From assembly GCA_944391265.1 (NCBI GenBank), contig CALXSX010000121.1, positions 1-37,530 of the forward strand: DNA of 37,530 nt. The letters run 5' to 3'. Shown here piece by piece: positions 7,572-15,203 of this stretch. Each line of letters begins with the position of its first letter. Within the stretch, counting starts at the first letter, position 1. This DNA comes from an uncultured Clostridia bacterium. GTDB taxonomy: Bacteria; Bacillota; Clostridia; UBA1381. The translations under genes were made by a program, and so were the position numbers. The notes beneath the pieces are model-generated. The model was not told where the DNA came from, ran no database searches, and was given only the letters and a program-made list of their open reading frames with translations.

Positions 7572-9803
7572 ATGGATTTTGAACAATGGAAGGGATTTAA
7601 AACCAATGTTTGGAATAAAGAAATCAATGTAAGCGACTTCATAAAGAAAAATTATACAATGTATACCGGCGATGAAAGCTTTCTTTCAGGACCGACAGAG
7701 AGAACTAAAAAATTAAACGAAAAGATACAGGAGCTTTTGAAGAAGGAAACGGAAAACGGCGGTGTGCTTGATATAGATGCTGACCGCATTTCATCGCTTC
7801 TCACGTATCCGGCAGGGTATATAGACAAAGACAATGAAATAATCGTCGGACTCCAGACCGACGCTCCGCTGAAGAGAGGGGTAAACCCGTTCGGCGGAAT
7901 GAGAATGGCAAGAAGCGCCGCCAAAGCTTACGGCAAAGAAATTTCGCGGAGGATAGAGGACGCGTTTGAATTTAAAACAACGCATAACGACGGTGTGTTC
8001 AGCGTTTATTCAGACGATATGCTGAAGGCAAGACATTTCGGAATACTCACAGGTCTGCCTGACGCCTACGGCAGAGGCAGGATAATCGGTGATTACAGAA
8101 GATGCGCGCTTTATGGCGTTGATGTTCTTATAGAGGAGAAGAAAAAGGACAAGCAAAAGTACGGTGCGGAGGATATGACTGAGGACAATATCCGCCTTTG
8201 CCAGGAGCTTTACAAGCAGATTGATTTTCTCGGTAAACTCAAGGAAATGGCAAAGATGTACGGCTGCGACATAAGCGCACCGGCGGCAAATGCAAAAGAG
8301 GCAGTGCAGTGGCTTTACTTTGCGTACCTTGCTGCTGTTAAGGAGCAAAACGGAGCTGCCATGTCGCTCGGCCGTGTAAGCACTTTCCTTGATATATATA
8401 TCGAAAGGGATATTGCTAACGGCACGCTTACTGAAGCCGGGGCACAGGAGCTCATAGACGATTTTGTGATGAAACTCAGAATAGTGAAGCAGCTTCGTAC
8501 ACCTGAATACAACGAGCTTTTCGGAGGAGATCCTACATGGGTTACGGAAAGCGTTGGAGGAATGACTGACCACAACGAGCCGCTTGTGACAAAAAACAGT
8601 TTCAGAATGTTAAATACTCTTTATAACCTCGGCACATCGCCCGAGCCAAATCTTACCGTGCTGTGGTCGCGCGATCTTCCGGAAAACTTCAAGAAGTTCT
8701 GTGCGAAGGTATCCATTGACACCGATTCAATACAGTACGAAAACGATGACCAGATGCGAAAGGTGTTCGGTGACGATTACGCTATAGCTTGCTGTGTTTC
8801 GGCGATGAAGGTTGGAAAACAGATGCAGTTTTTCGGCGCGAGATGCAATTTGCCTAAGCTTTTGCTGCTTGCTTTGAACGGCGGCTGCGATGAAAAGACA
8901 GGAACCGAGATTGCACCGAAAATGGCTCCCTATGAGGAGGACGTGCTCGATTATGATAAGGTCATAGAGAGATTTGAAAAATACAGCGAATGGATTTGCA
9001 GACTTTATATAAACACGCTTAATGTTATTCATTATATGCACGATAAGTACGCTTATGAGAAGATACAGATGGCTCTTCATGACACGCTCGTCGACAGGTT
9101 TATGGCATGCGGCGTTGCCGGTCTTTCCGTTATAGCCGATTCTTTGAGCGCAATAAAATATGCTAAGGTTGAGGTTGTAAGAAACGAGAACGGACTTATC
9201 AAGGACTTTAATATAACAGGCGATTTCCCGAAGTTTGGAAACGATGATGACCGGGTGGATGACATTGCCATATATGTACTTGGAAACATATATAACAATT
9301 TAAGAAAGCACAAGACGTACAGAGACGCTGAGGTAACTTTGTCCGTGCTCACCATCACATCAAATGTTATGTATGGCAAAAAGACGGGTGCAACTCCTGA
9401 CGGACGAAAGGCAGGAGAGCCGTACGCACCGGGAGCCAATCCTATGCATAACAGGGAAAAGAACGGGGCTCTTGCATCGCTCAGTTCAGTTTCTAAAATC
9501 CCGTACACGATTTGCCGTGACGGTATATCGAATACGTTCTCAATAACTCCTCAGGCGCTTGGCAAGACAAAGGACGAACAGGTAAACAATCTTGTTTCAA
9601 TACTCAAAGGATATTTTGACAGCGGCGCGCATCATATAAATGTAAATGTTTTAAACAGAGAGAAGCTTATCGATGCGTACAATCATCCAGAGATGTATCC
9701 TAACCTCACTATACGTGTGTCCGGATACGCGGTTAATTTCTGCAAGCTCAGCAGAGACCAGCAGAAAGAGGTCATTATGAGGACGTTCCATGAAAAAATG
9801 TAA
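7572..9803 (+). CDS. pflB: Pyruvate formate-lyase
   Basis: This cytoplasmic glycyl-radical enzyme converts pyruvate and CoA to acetyl-CoA and formate under anaerobic conditions. The 743-residue length is close to E. coli PflB (760). The adjacent catalytic cysteines C407-C408 are in IACCVSAM, and the radical-bearing glycine G718 is in RVSGYAV near the C terminus. Other PFL-specific segments include GYIDKDNEIIVGLQTD, NIIHYMHDKY-like NVIHYMHDKYAYE, and GKKTGATPDGRKAGEP. The adjacent cysteine pair and the partner activase set it apart from glycerol dehydratase or choline lyase relatives. The gene has its own promoter and palindromic operator, and pflA follows 80 bases downstream. Confidence 0.97.
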   Translation: MDFEQWKGFKTNVWNKEINVSDFIKKNYTMYTGDESFLSGPTERTKKLNEKIQELLKKETENGGVLDIDADRISSLLTYPAGYIDKDNEIIVGLQTDAPLKRGVNPFGGMRMARSAAKAYGKEISRRIEDAFEFKTTHNDGVFSVYSDDMLKARHFGILTGLPDAYGRGRIIGDYRRCALYGVDVLIEEKKKDKQKYGAEDMTEDNIRLCQELYKQIDFLGKLKEMAKMYGCDISAPAANAKEAVQWLYFAYLAAVKEQNGAAMSLGRVSTFLDIYIERDIANGTLTEAGAQELIDDFVMKLRIVKQLRTPEYNELFGGDPTWVTESVGGMTDHNEPLVTKNSFRMLNTLYNLGTSPEPNLTVLWSRDLPENFKKFCAKVSIDTDSIQYENDDQMRKVFGDDYAIACCVSAMKVGKQMQFFGARCNLPKLLLLALNGGCDEKTGTEIAPKMAPYEEDVLDYDKVIERFEKYSEWICRLYINTLNVIHYMHDKYAYEKIQMALHDTLVDRFMACGVAGLSVIADSLSAIKYAKVEVVRNENGLIKDFNITGDFPKFGNDDDRVDDIAIYVLGNIYNNLRKHKTYRDAEVTLSVLTITSNVMYGKKTGATPDGRKAGEPYAPGANPMHNREKNGALASLSSVSKIPYTICRDGISNTFSITPQALGKTKDEQVNNLVSILKGYFDSGAHHINVNVLNREKLIDAYNHPEMYPNLTIRVSGYAVNFCKLSRDQQKEVIMRTFHEKM

Positions 9804-9883
9804 CACGGCATGTATGGAATAAACAGACTGAGTGATTTTTAATTTATGCTAAGAACGAAACGAATAGCGGAGGTCGATTAACA

Positions 9884-10597
9884 GTGACAGGAAAAATAAA
9901 CTCCGTTTACACCGGAAGCGGCGTTGACGGACCGGGGATAAGAACTGTAGTGTTTTTTCAGGGCTGTCCGCTGAGATGTGTATATTGTCATAATCCGGAG
10001 ACGCAGCCGCTGTCAGGCGGTGAGGGGATAAGCTCCGTTACGCTTTTAGAACGCATATCAAGGTACAAGAATTACTACGGAGATGAGGGCGGAATAACGT
10101 TTTCGGGCGGAGAGCCGCTCATGCAGGCAGAATTTCTTTATGAAATGATTAAGTTATGCAAAAACGAAGGTATAAAAACAGCTGTCGATACAGCGGGCTC
10201 TGTCATGTCCGATACGGTAATGAGCTGTATAAAAGAAGCTGATCTCATTATTCTTGACATAAAAATGGACAGTGAGGAAGATTATAAAAAGTATATGAAC
10301 GGCAGCTATAAAAAGACGGTAGATTTTCTTGACGCATGCTGTAAAGCTGGAACGGACGTATGGCTCAGAAAGGTAATAGTGCCCGGTATAAACGACAAAG
10401 GCGAGAGTGTTGAAAATCTTGTCAGTCTAGCTCAAAGATTCGGCTGCGTACGAAAGGTAGAGCTGCTGCCGTTTGAGAATATGTGTTCTGAAAAATATGA
10501 GAGAATAGGCTTAAAGTTTCCGCTTGCCGGAGTTGAGCCAATGGATAAAGGCAGACTTGAGATTTTGAGCAGGCAGATTCCGGAAGAGTATAAATAA
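9884..10597 (+). CDS. pflA: Pyruvate formate-lyase activating enzyme
   Basis: This radical-SAM enzyme installs the glycyl radical on PflB. The 237-residue product has the cluster motif CPLRCVYC (C28, C32, C35) and the GGEPL SAM-binding segment (about residues 81-85), with length and C-terminal features of PflA rather than the shorter NrdG. The start is GTG at 9884, preceded by GCGGAGGT at 9867-9874. It lies 80 bases after pflB and ends just before a terminator, so the two genes form an operon under the pflB promoter. Confidence 0.96.
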   Translation: MTGKINSVYTGSGVDGPGIRTVVFFQGCPLRCVYCHNPETQPLSGGEGISSVTLLERISRYKNYYGDEGGITFSGGEPLMQAEFLYEMIKLCKNEGIKTAVDTAGSVMSDTVMSCIKEADLIILDIKMDSEEDYKKYMNGSYKKTVDFLDACCKAGTDVWLRKVIVPGINDKGESVENLVSLAQRFGCVRKVELLPFENMCSEKYERIGLKFPLAGVEPMDKGRLEILSRQIPEEYK

Positions 10598-10601
10598 AAA
10601 G

Positions 10602-10628
10602 ACTGCTGCGTAAGCAGCAGTTTTTTTT
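10602..10628 (+). terminator. Intrinsic terminator of pflBA
   Basis: An 8-bp stem, ACTGCTGC at 10602-10609 with its complement at 10614-10621, and a GTAA loop lead into eight T. Confidence 0.9.
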
Positions 10629-10633
10629 GTGGT

Positions 10634-10663
10634 AAAAAACAGAGCAAGCAGCACTGCTTGCTC
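10634..10663 (-). terminator. Intrinsic terminator of tRNA-Ser
   Basis: On the minus strand a 9-bp stem (10642-10650 with 10655-10663, GAGCAAGCA) and a 4-nt loop are followed by a T run. It lies just beyond the tRNA-Ser 3' end. Confidence 0.85.
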
Positions 10664-10668
10664 CTTTG

Positions 10669-10756
10669 TGGAGGAGAGAGTGGGATTCGAACCCACGGAC
10701 GCTTGCACGTCACCGGTTTTCAAGACCGGCTCTTTCAACCGCTCAGACATCTCTCC
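10669..10756 (-). tRNA. tRNA-Ser(UGA)
   Basis: The minus strand folds as a class II tRNA. The acceptor GGAGAGA pairs with TCTCTCC, the anticodon stem CCGGT/ACCGG encloses the loop CTTGAAA with anticodon TGA, there is a long variable arm, and the T arm is GTGGG-TTCGAAT-CCCAC. CCA is encoded at 10669-10671. The discriminator base read from the sequence is T, where bacterial tRNA-Ser usually has G. It has its own promoter and terminator. Confidence 0.96.
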
Positions 10757-10771
10757 GAACTGACGAAAAAC

Positions 10772-10800
10772 ATTATATCATAATTATCGGCATATGTCAA
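10772..10800 (-). promoter_or_regulatory. Consensus promoter of tRNA-Ser
   Basis: On the minus strand, TTGACA (10795-10800) and TATAAT (10772-10777) are separated by exactly 17 bp, 16 bases ahead of the mature tRNA 5' end. Confidence 0.9.
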
Positions 10801-10909
10801 TACCTTTGCTTTAAAAAAATTTTTTTGACTGAAATTTATAATAAATTTGTGGGGGAGATAATATTATTTGTAATTTATAAACATTAAAAAATTTTTTTAA
10901 GTAAAATAC

Positions 10910-10938
10910 TTGACACTTATCGTTTTATGATGTATAAT
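10910..10938 (+). promoter_or_regulatory. Consensus promoter of ylxM-ffh-rpsP-khpA
   Basis: TTGACA at 10910-10915 and TATAAT at 10933-10938 have a 17-bp spacer, a perfect sigma-A promoter. It rules out a ylxM start at the upstream in-frame ATG (10937), which would lie in the -10 element. Confidence 0.93.
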
Positions 10939-10972
10939 GTGTAAAGTTGATTACCTTTACAGAGGGATTGAG

Positions 10973-11320
10973 ATGAGCAAGGATCTGAGTGTAAGTATTT
11001 TAATTGATTTTTATGGACAGCTTTTGACTGAAAAGCAGGCGGAGGCGCTTGATTTATATTATAATGACGATCTGTCGCTCAGCGAGATTGCCGATGTTAT
11101 GGAAATAAGCAGGCAGGGAGTGCGCGACTTTATCAAAAGAGGTGAGAAACAGCTCGCCGAATATGAAGCAAAGCTTGGTCTTGCCGGCAGATTTACACAG
11201 ATAAAAGCAAAGCTTGAAGATATAAATAAGCTGGTTAAAACACTCAGAGTAAGTATGGGAGATAAAGAGGAATTAAACAAAATAGAGAGCTTGGTCAAAA
11301 CAATTTCAGATAAGGTATGA
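10973..11320 (+). CDS. ylxM: YlxM-type SRP-associated helix-turn-helix protein
   Basis: YlxM is a small helix-turn-helix protein (sigma-70 region 4 fold) encoded upstream of ffh in Firmicutes and reported to modulate the signal recognition particle. The product is 115 residues. The helix-turn-helix covers about residues 14-62, with LTEKQAEALDLYYNDDLSLSEIA and SRQGVRDFIKRGEKQL-type segments. A helical, charged tail follows. ATG at 10973 is chosen because AGAGGGATTG precedes it and because the alternative start at 10937 falls inside the promoter. The next gene is ffh. Confidence 0.92.
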   Translation: MSKDLSVSILIDFYGQLLTEKQAEALDLYYNDDLSLSEIADVMEISRQGVRDFIKRGEKQLAEYEAKLGLAGRFTQIKAKLEDINKLVKTLRVSMGDKEELNKIESLVKTISDKV

Positions 11321-11346
11321 CCGAAGCTGTATGAGAGGTGAATCAG

Positions 11347-12690
11347 ATGGCGTTTGAAAGCCTCGGTGATAAGCTGCAGGGCGTGTTTAAAAAGCTTCGC
11401 GGCAAGGGCAAAATAACGGAAAAAGATATAAAAGATGCTATGCGTGAGGTTAAGCTTGCGCTTTTGGAAGCGGATGTTAACTTCAAGGTGGTAAAGCAGT
11501 TTGTAAATGCCGTTTCTGAAAAGGCTGTCGGCCAGGAGGTTATGGAATCATTGACGCCGGGCCAGCAGATAGTTAAGATAGTAAATGACGAGCTGACTGC
11601 TCTCATGGGCGGTGAGTGCTCTAAGCTTGAATTCAGCAACAGACCGCCGACGGTTTTCATGATGTGCGGACTTCAGGGCGCAGGTAAGACAACGGCCTGC
11701 GGCAAGCTCGCAAAGCATCTTATAAAGACGATGGACAAAAGGCCGCTGCTCGTAGCTGCTGATGTTTACAGACCGGCAGCAGTAAAACAGCTTGAGGTGC
11801 TTGGCAGTCAGGTAAATGCGGCAGTGTTCTCTATGGGAACAGACGTTTCGCCTGTTGAAATAGCAAAGCGCGCAGTTGAGCACGCTGTAAAGCACGGGAA
11901 TGACCCTGTTATTATAGATACGGCTGGCAGACTTCATATTGATGAGGAGCTCATGAATGAGCTTAAATCTATAAAAGACGCAGTAAATCCGAAAGAGATT
12001 CTTCTCGTTGTTGACGCTATGACGGGTCAGGACGCTGTTAATGTAGCTGAAGCGTTTAACAAAGAACTTGATATAACAGGCGTTATCCTTTCTAAACTTG
12101 ACGGTGATGCAAGGGGCGGAGCTGCGCTTTCCGTAAAGCAGGTTACGGGGAAACCAATAAAACTCGCTTCAGTCGGCGAGAAGCTTACTGACCTTGAAAT
12201 GTTCTATCCTGACCGAATGGCATCAAGGATACTCGGAATGGGAGATGTGCTCACGCTGATTGACAAGGCTCAGGAGGCACTCGACGATAAGAAGGCGGCA
12301 GAGCTTGAAAAGAAGATAAAGGAGCAGAGCTTCGGTCTTGATGACTTTTTGGAGCAGTTCAAGCAAATACGCAAAATGGGCTCACTCGGGCAGATTCTCG
12401 GTATGCTGCCTGGCGTGGACAAAAAGATGCTTGAAATGGTCGATACGGAGGAAAATGAAAAGAAAATGGTTCGTATCGAGGCAATTATTCAGTCGATGAC
12501 AAAAGAGGAAAAGAGAAATCCTCAGATTATCGGTGCGAGCAGAAAGATACGCATTTCAAAGGGAAGCGGTACAAGGGTGCAGGACGTTAACCAGCTTCTG
12601 AAGCAGTTCTCCGAAATGCAGAAATTTATGAAGCAGTTTTCCGGCGGAAAACAAAAAAGAATGATGAAAAGACTTAATAAATTTAGATAA
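11347..12690 (+). CDS. ffh: Signal recognition particle GTPase Ffh
   Basis: Ffh binds 4.5S RNA and signal peptides and delivers ribosomes to the FtsY receptor. The 447-residue product has the N helical bundle (about 1-90), the G domain with P-loop GLQGAGKTT (108-116), DTAGR and SKLDGDARGG, and a methionine-rich M domain from about 300 to the end, with the RNA-binding SKGSGTRVQDVNQL segment. ATG at 11347 is preferred over the in-frame GTG at 11338 because the ribosome binding site AGAGGTG spans 11334-11340. It lies between ylxM and rpsP, the usual clostridial order. Confidence 0.97.
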   Translation: MAFESLGDKLQGVFKKLRGKGKITEKDIKDAMREVKLALLEADVNFKVVKQFVNAVSEKAVGQEVMESLTPGQQIVKIVNDELTALMGGECSKLEFSNRPPTVFMMCGLQGAGKTTACGKLAKHLIKTMDKRPLLVAADVYRPAAVKQLEVLGSQVNAAVFSMGTDVSPVEIAKRAVEHAVKHGNDPVIIDTAGRLHIDEELMNELKSIKDAVNPKEILLVVDAMTGQDAVNVAEAFNKELDITGVILSKLDGDARGGAALSVKQVTGKPIKLASVGEKLTDLEMFYPDRMASRILGMGDVLTLIDKAQEALDDKKAAELEKKIKEQSFGLDDFLEQFKQIRKMGSLGQILGMLPGVDKKMLEMVDTEENEKKMVRIEAIIQSMTKEEKRNPQIIGASRKIRISKGSGTRVQDVNQLLKQFSEMQKFMKQFSGGKQKRMMKRLNKFR

Positions 12691-12726
12691 ATGTCTTTAT
12701 ATCCGGTCAAGGAGGTGAAAATAGAA

Positions 12727-12969
12727 ATGGCAGTTAAAATCAGACTCAGAAGAATGGGTGCGAAGAAATCTCCTTTTTACAGAGTAGTAGTCGCAGATTC
12801 AAGATATCCGCGCGACGGAAGATTCATTGAAGAGATTGGCACCTACGATCCTATGACAGAGCCTGCAACAATCAAAATTGATGGCGAAAAGGCTAAGAAA
12901 TGGATTGGAAACGGCGCTCAGCCGACTGATACCGTAAAGGCACTTTTAAAGAAGAGCAATATTCTTTAA
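12727..12969 (+). CDS. rpsP: 30S ribosomal protein S16
   Basis: S16 is a small-subunit assembly protein. The 80-residue product begins AVKIRLRRMGAKKSPFYRVVVADSR, the family signature, and has normal length. ATG at 12727 follows AAGGAGGTG (12709-12717) with good spacing. An in-frame upstream ATG at 12691 would add 12 atypical residues and is rejected. It lies between ffh and khpA. Confidence 0.97.
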   Translation: MAVKIRLRRMGAKKSPFYRVVVADSRYPRDGRFIEEIGTYDPMTEPATIKIDGEKAKKWIGNGAQPTDTVKALLKKSNIL

Positions 12970-12994
12970 TAGCCGGGATAGTGGAGGAATAATC

Positions 12995-13222
12995 ATGAAG
13001 CAAGTATTGGAAATTATTGCAAAATCGCTTGTTGACCATCCCGAAGCTGTCAGCATTAACGAGATCCCTGGTGATGATTCGATTACGCTTGAACTGAAGG
13101 TAGCCGAAGACGACATGGGGAAAGTGATTGGCAAGCAAGGAAGGATAGCTAAAGCTATCAGAACGGTTGTTAAAGCGGCTGCAAGCCGTGAAAACAAACA
13201 CGTTGTAGTTGAGATTGTTTGA
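12995..13222 (+). CDS. khpA: KH-domain RNA-binding protein KhpA
   Basis: KhpA (YlqC) is a small RNA-binding protein that works with KhpB and affects cell division and elongation in Gram-positive bacteria. The 75-residue product is a single KH domain with the GxxG loop GKQG at 46-49 (VIGKQGRIAKAIRTVVKAAA). A GTGGAGGA ribosome binding site precedes the ATG. It follows rpsP by 25 bases, and a terminator separates it from rimM. Confidence 0.95.
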   Translation: MKQVLEIIAKSLVDHPEAVSINEIPGDDSITLELKVAEDDMGKVIGKQGRIAKAIRTVVKAAASRENKHVVVEIV

Positions 13223-13240
13223 TGCTCAGCCGAAGAATAT

Positions 13241-13275
13241 TTGAAAAAATCCGCCGCTCTGCGGATTTTTTTCAA
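13241..13275 (+). terminator. Intrinsic terminator after khpA
   Basis: A stem of about 14 bp (13241-13254 with 13261-13275) has the GC-rich core TCCGC/GCGGA, a 6-nt loop and a run of seven T within the descending arm. It divides ylxM-ffh-rpsP-khpA from rimM-trmD, although partial read-through is possible since no clear promoter lies before rimM. Confidence 0.85.
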
Positions 13276-13319
13276 ATATAAAATTTTACGGGTATTTTCT
13301 GGTTATGGAGTTGAATTTT

Positions 13320-13826
13320 ATGGACAGGCTTGAAATAGGAAAGATAATAAATACACATGGCCTAAGAGGCGAAGTAAAAGTCGTTTCGTGGACGGATTCG
13401 CCTGAGGATTTTGAACGCATAAAAACGGCTTATATTATGGCGAAGGAATCTGATATAAAGGTTACTGTAAAGAGCATAAAATACCAAAAAAGCAATCTTA
13501 TCGTAAAATTTGCCGGGTTTGACAAGATAGAGGATGTGGAGATGTACAAGGGCTGTGTGCTCACTGCTGAAAGGGACGAGCTTCCTCCGCTTCCTGAGGG
13601 CGTGCATTACATTGTTGACCTTATAGGCTGCACCGTAAAAGGTGATGACGGAGAGGTGATAGGCACGCTCGAGGACGTGTTCACGGCAGGCGGAGGAGAT
13701 GTATATGACGTTTCAAGGCAAGGCAAATCAAACCTTCTTATTCCGACTGCGGGAGGAGTTGTTCAAAGCATCGATATATCATCAAAGACGGTAGTTGTAA
13801 AACTTCCGGAGGGGCTGGAGGATTAA
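13320..13826 (+). CDS. rimM: Ribosome maturation factor RimM
   Basis: RimM helps 30S head assembly and binds S19. The 168-residue product has the N-terminal RimM barrel (LEIGKIINTHGLRGEVKV, about 3-21, through about 88) and the C-terminal PRC barrel (about 95-165, YIVDLIGCTV onward). ATG at 13320 is preferred because GGAG at 13307-13310 is well spaced from it, while the in-frame ATG at 13305 has no ribosome binding site. The stop codon abuts the trmD start. Confidence 0.95.
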   Translation: MDRLEIGKIINTHGLRGEVKVVSWTDSPEDFERIKTAYIMAKESDIKVTVKSIKYQKSNLIVKFAGFDKIEDVEMYKGCVLTAERDELPPLPEGVHYIVDLIGCTVKGDDGEVIGTLEDVFTAGGGDVYDVSRQGKSNLLIPTAGGVVQSIDISSKTVVVKLPEGLED

Positions 13827-14555
13827 ATGAACTCGTTTTATATACTGACATTGTTCCCGGAGATGTTTGAAGCGACTCTTCGAAACAGCATTATTGGCAG
13901 AGCCGAAAAAAACGGGCTTATAAAGCTCAAATTTATCAATATACGTGATTTTTCCGAAAACAAGCACAGAAAAACGGATCTCTATCCGTACAGCGGAGGC
14001 GGAGGAATGATAATGACTCCGGAGCCGATTTACAACGCATGGAAAAGCGTTGCTGATGAGCTGGGCAGAAAGCCGTTTACGATATATATGACGCCTCAGG
14101 GCAAGGTGTTCAGTCAGGAGACTGCAAAGAGTCTGCTTGAAAAAAAGGATATCGTGCTGCTTTGCGGTCACTATGAGGGTGTAGACCAGAGGGTTCTCGA
14201 CGAGATAGTCGATATGGAGATATCGCTCGGTGATTTTGTTCTTACCGGAGGGGAGATACCTGCTATGGCTGTTGTGGACGCTGTTTCAAGAATGGTTCCC
14301 GGAGTTTTAAGCGATGAAAAATCGTACTCCGAGGAGTCTCATTATTCAGGGCTTTTGGAGTATCCTCAGTACACAAGGCCGGAGGTTTTTATGGGAAGAA
14401 AGGTACCGGAAATTTTGCTTTCCGGCCATCATGCGAACATACAAAAATGGAAGAGGGAGCAGTCGCTCCTCGTAACTAAAGAGAAAAGACCCGATTTGCT
14501 TGAAAAGGCAAATCTAACCGCTGAGGATATTGAATTTTTAAAGAAAAATAATTAG
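13827..14555 (+). CDS. trmD: tRNA (guanine-N1)-methyltransferase TrmD
   Basis: TrmD is the SAM-dependent enzyme that makes m1G37 in tRNAs and prevents frameshifting. The 242-residue product has the SPOUT trefoil-knot region LLCGHYEGVDQRVLDE and SLGDFVLTGGEIPA (about 112-150) and the C-terminal RREQSLLVT-like tRNA-binding part (KREQSLLVTKEKRPDLL). It starts directly after the rimM stop. In many Firmicutes rplS comes next. Here it does not. Confidence 0.97.
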   Translation: MNSFYILTLFPEMFEATLRNSIIGRAEKNGLIKLKFINIRDFSENKHRKTDLYPYSGGGGMIMTPEPIYNAWKSVADELGRKPFTIYMTPQGKVFSQETAKSLLEKKDIVLLCGHYEGVDQRVLDEIVDMEISLGDFVLTGGEIPAMAVVDAVSRMVPGVLSDEKSYSEESHYSGLLEYPQYTRPEVFMGRKVPEILLSGHHANIQKWKREQSLLVTKEKRPDLLEKANLTAEDIEFLKKNN

Positions 14556-14644
14556 AAAAAGGTAATATTTATCATATCTCCTTCATAAAATATAATAGCT
14601 GTCAGAGTGCTGCCGGTTACTTATGTCTTATGGAGGTTTTTTTG

Positions 14645-15142
14645 TTGCGCAAATTGAGCATAATATACATGATTTTCATGATTGTTGTCACTGCGGCTGA
14701 TTTTATGCCGCACAGGCAGACATCGTCAGATATGGCTAAGGCTGAGCTGTTTTTTGTTGATGCTCATATGATGAGACTCGTTTCGATAGATTATTACATA
14801 ACAGATACAGATGCGGAAAAGCAGGCGAAAATAATAGTAACAGAGCTTATAAAGGGCAGAGACGGAAATGATGTGATTAGGAGGCTAATCCCGAATCACA
14901 AGGATGCACTTTCAGTAAAATTGAAAGATGAGGTTGCTGTGGTTGATGTCAATATGAAGTACTTAGATGAATATGAAACGGGAAAGCTTCAGGAAGAGCT
15001 TTTTGTTTATCAGATAGTAAATTCACTCTGCTCATTAGATGGTATAAATAGGGTTAAATTCACTTTTGACGGTGAGCAGAAAAAGAATTTTATAGGAGAT
15101 ATGGATATGAGGGAGGCATATGTGCCGGATTATTACGTATAG
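14645..15142 (+). CDS. GerMN-domain secreted protein
   Basis: The product (165 residues) has an N-terminal signal or anchor helix (about 2-20, RKLSIIYMIFMIVVTAADF) and then one domain resembling GerMN, a fold found in spore-germination and envelope lipoproteins. Supporting features are AELFFVDAHMMRLVSIDYYI, an EKQAKIIVTELIKG helix, the VAVVDVNMKYLDEY strand and a final VKFTFDGEQ strand. A lipobox cysteine is lacking. TTG at 14645 is chosen because GGAGG at 14632-14636 lies 8 bases upstream. The in-frame ATG at 14630 overlaps that ribosome binding site. It lies 89 bases after trmD, and the specific role is unknown. Confidence 0.7.
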   Translation: MRKLSIIYMIFMIVVTAADFMPHRQTSSDMAKAELFFVDAHMMRLVSIDYYITDTDAEKQAKIIVTELIKGRDGNDVIRRLIPNHKDALSVKLKDEVAVVDVNMKYLDEYETGKLQEELFVYQIVNSLCSLDGINRVKFTFDGEQKKNFIGDMDMREAYVPDYYV

Positions 15143-15162
15143 TCAATAAAAATATTAAATAT

Positions 15163-15202
15163 AAAGGCGAAGTGCTGTGTTAATCAGTGCTTCGCCTTTT
15201 TT
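15163..15202. terminator. Bidirectional terminator between convergent genes
   Basis: The stem AAAGGCGAAG (15163-15172) with its complement near 15190-15199 is extended by G-T pairs and followed by TTTTTT. It lies between the GerMN gene and the convergent SLH gene, so it can serve both. Confidence 0.85.
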
Positions 15203-15203
15203 A

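Noticed and set aside
10811..10905. A/T tracts upstream of ylxM as a possible small RNA or riboswitch
   Set aside because: Only AT-rich sequence around a clear promoter; no stable fold or known aptamer consensus is visible.
10937..10972. Longer ylxM starting at ATG 10937
   Set aside because: That ATG overlaps the -10 element of a perfect promoter and would lie before the transcription start.
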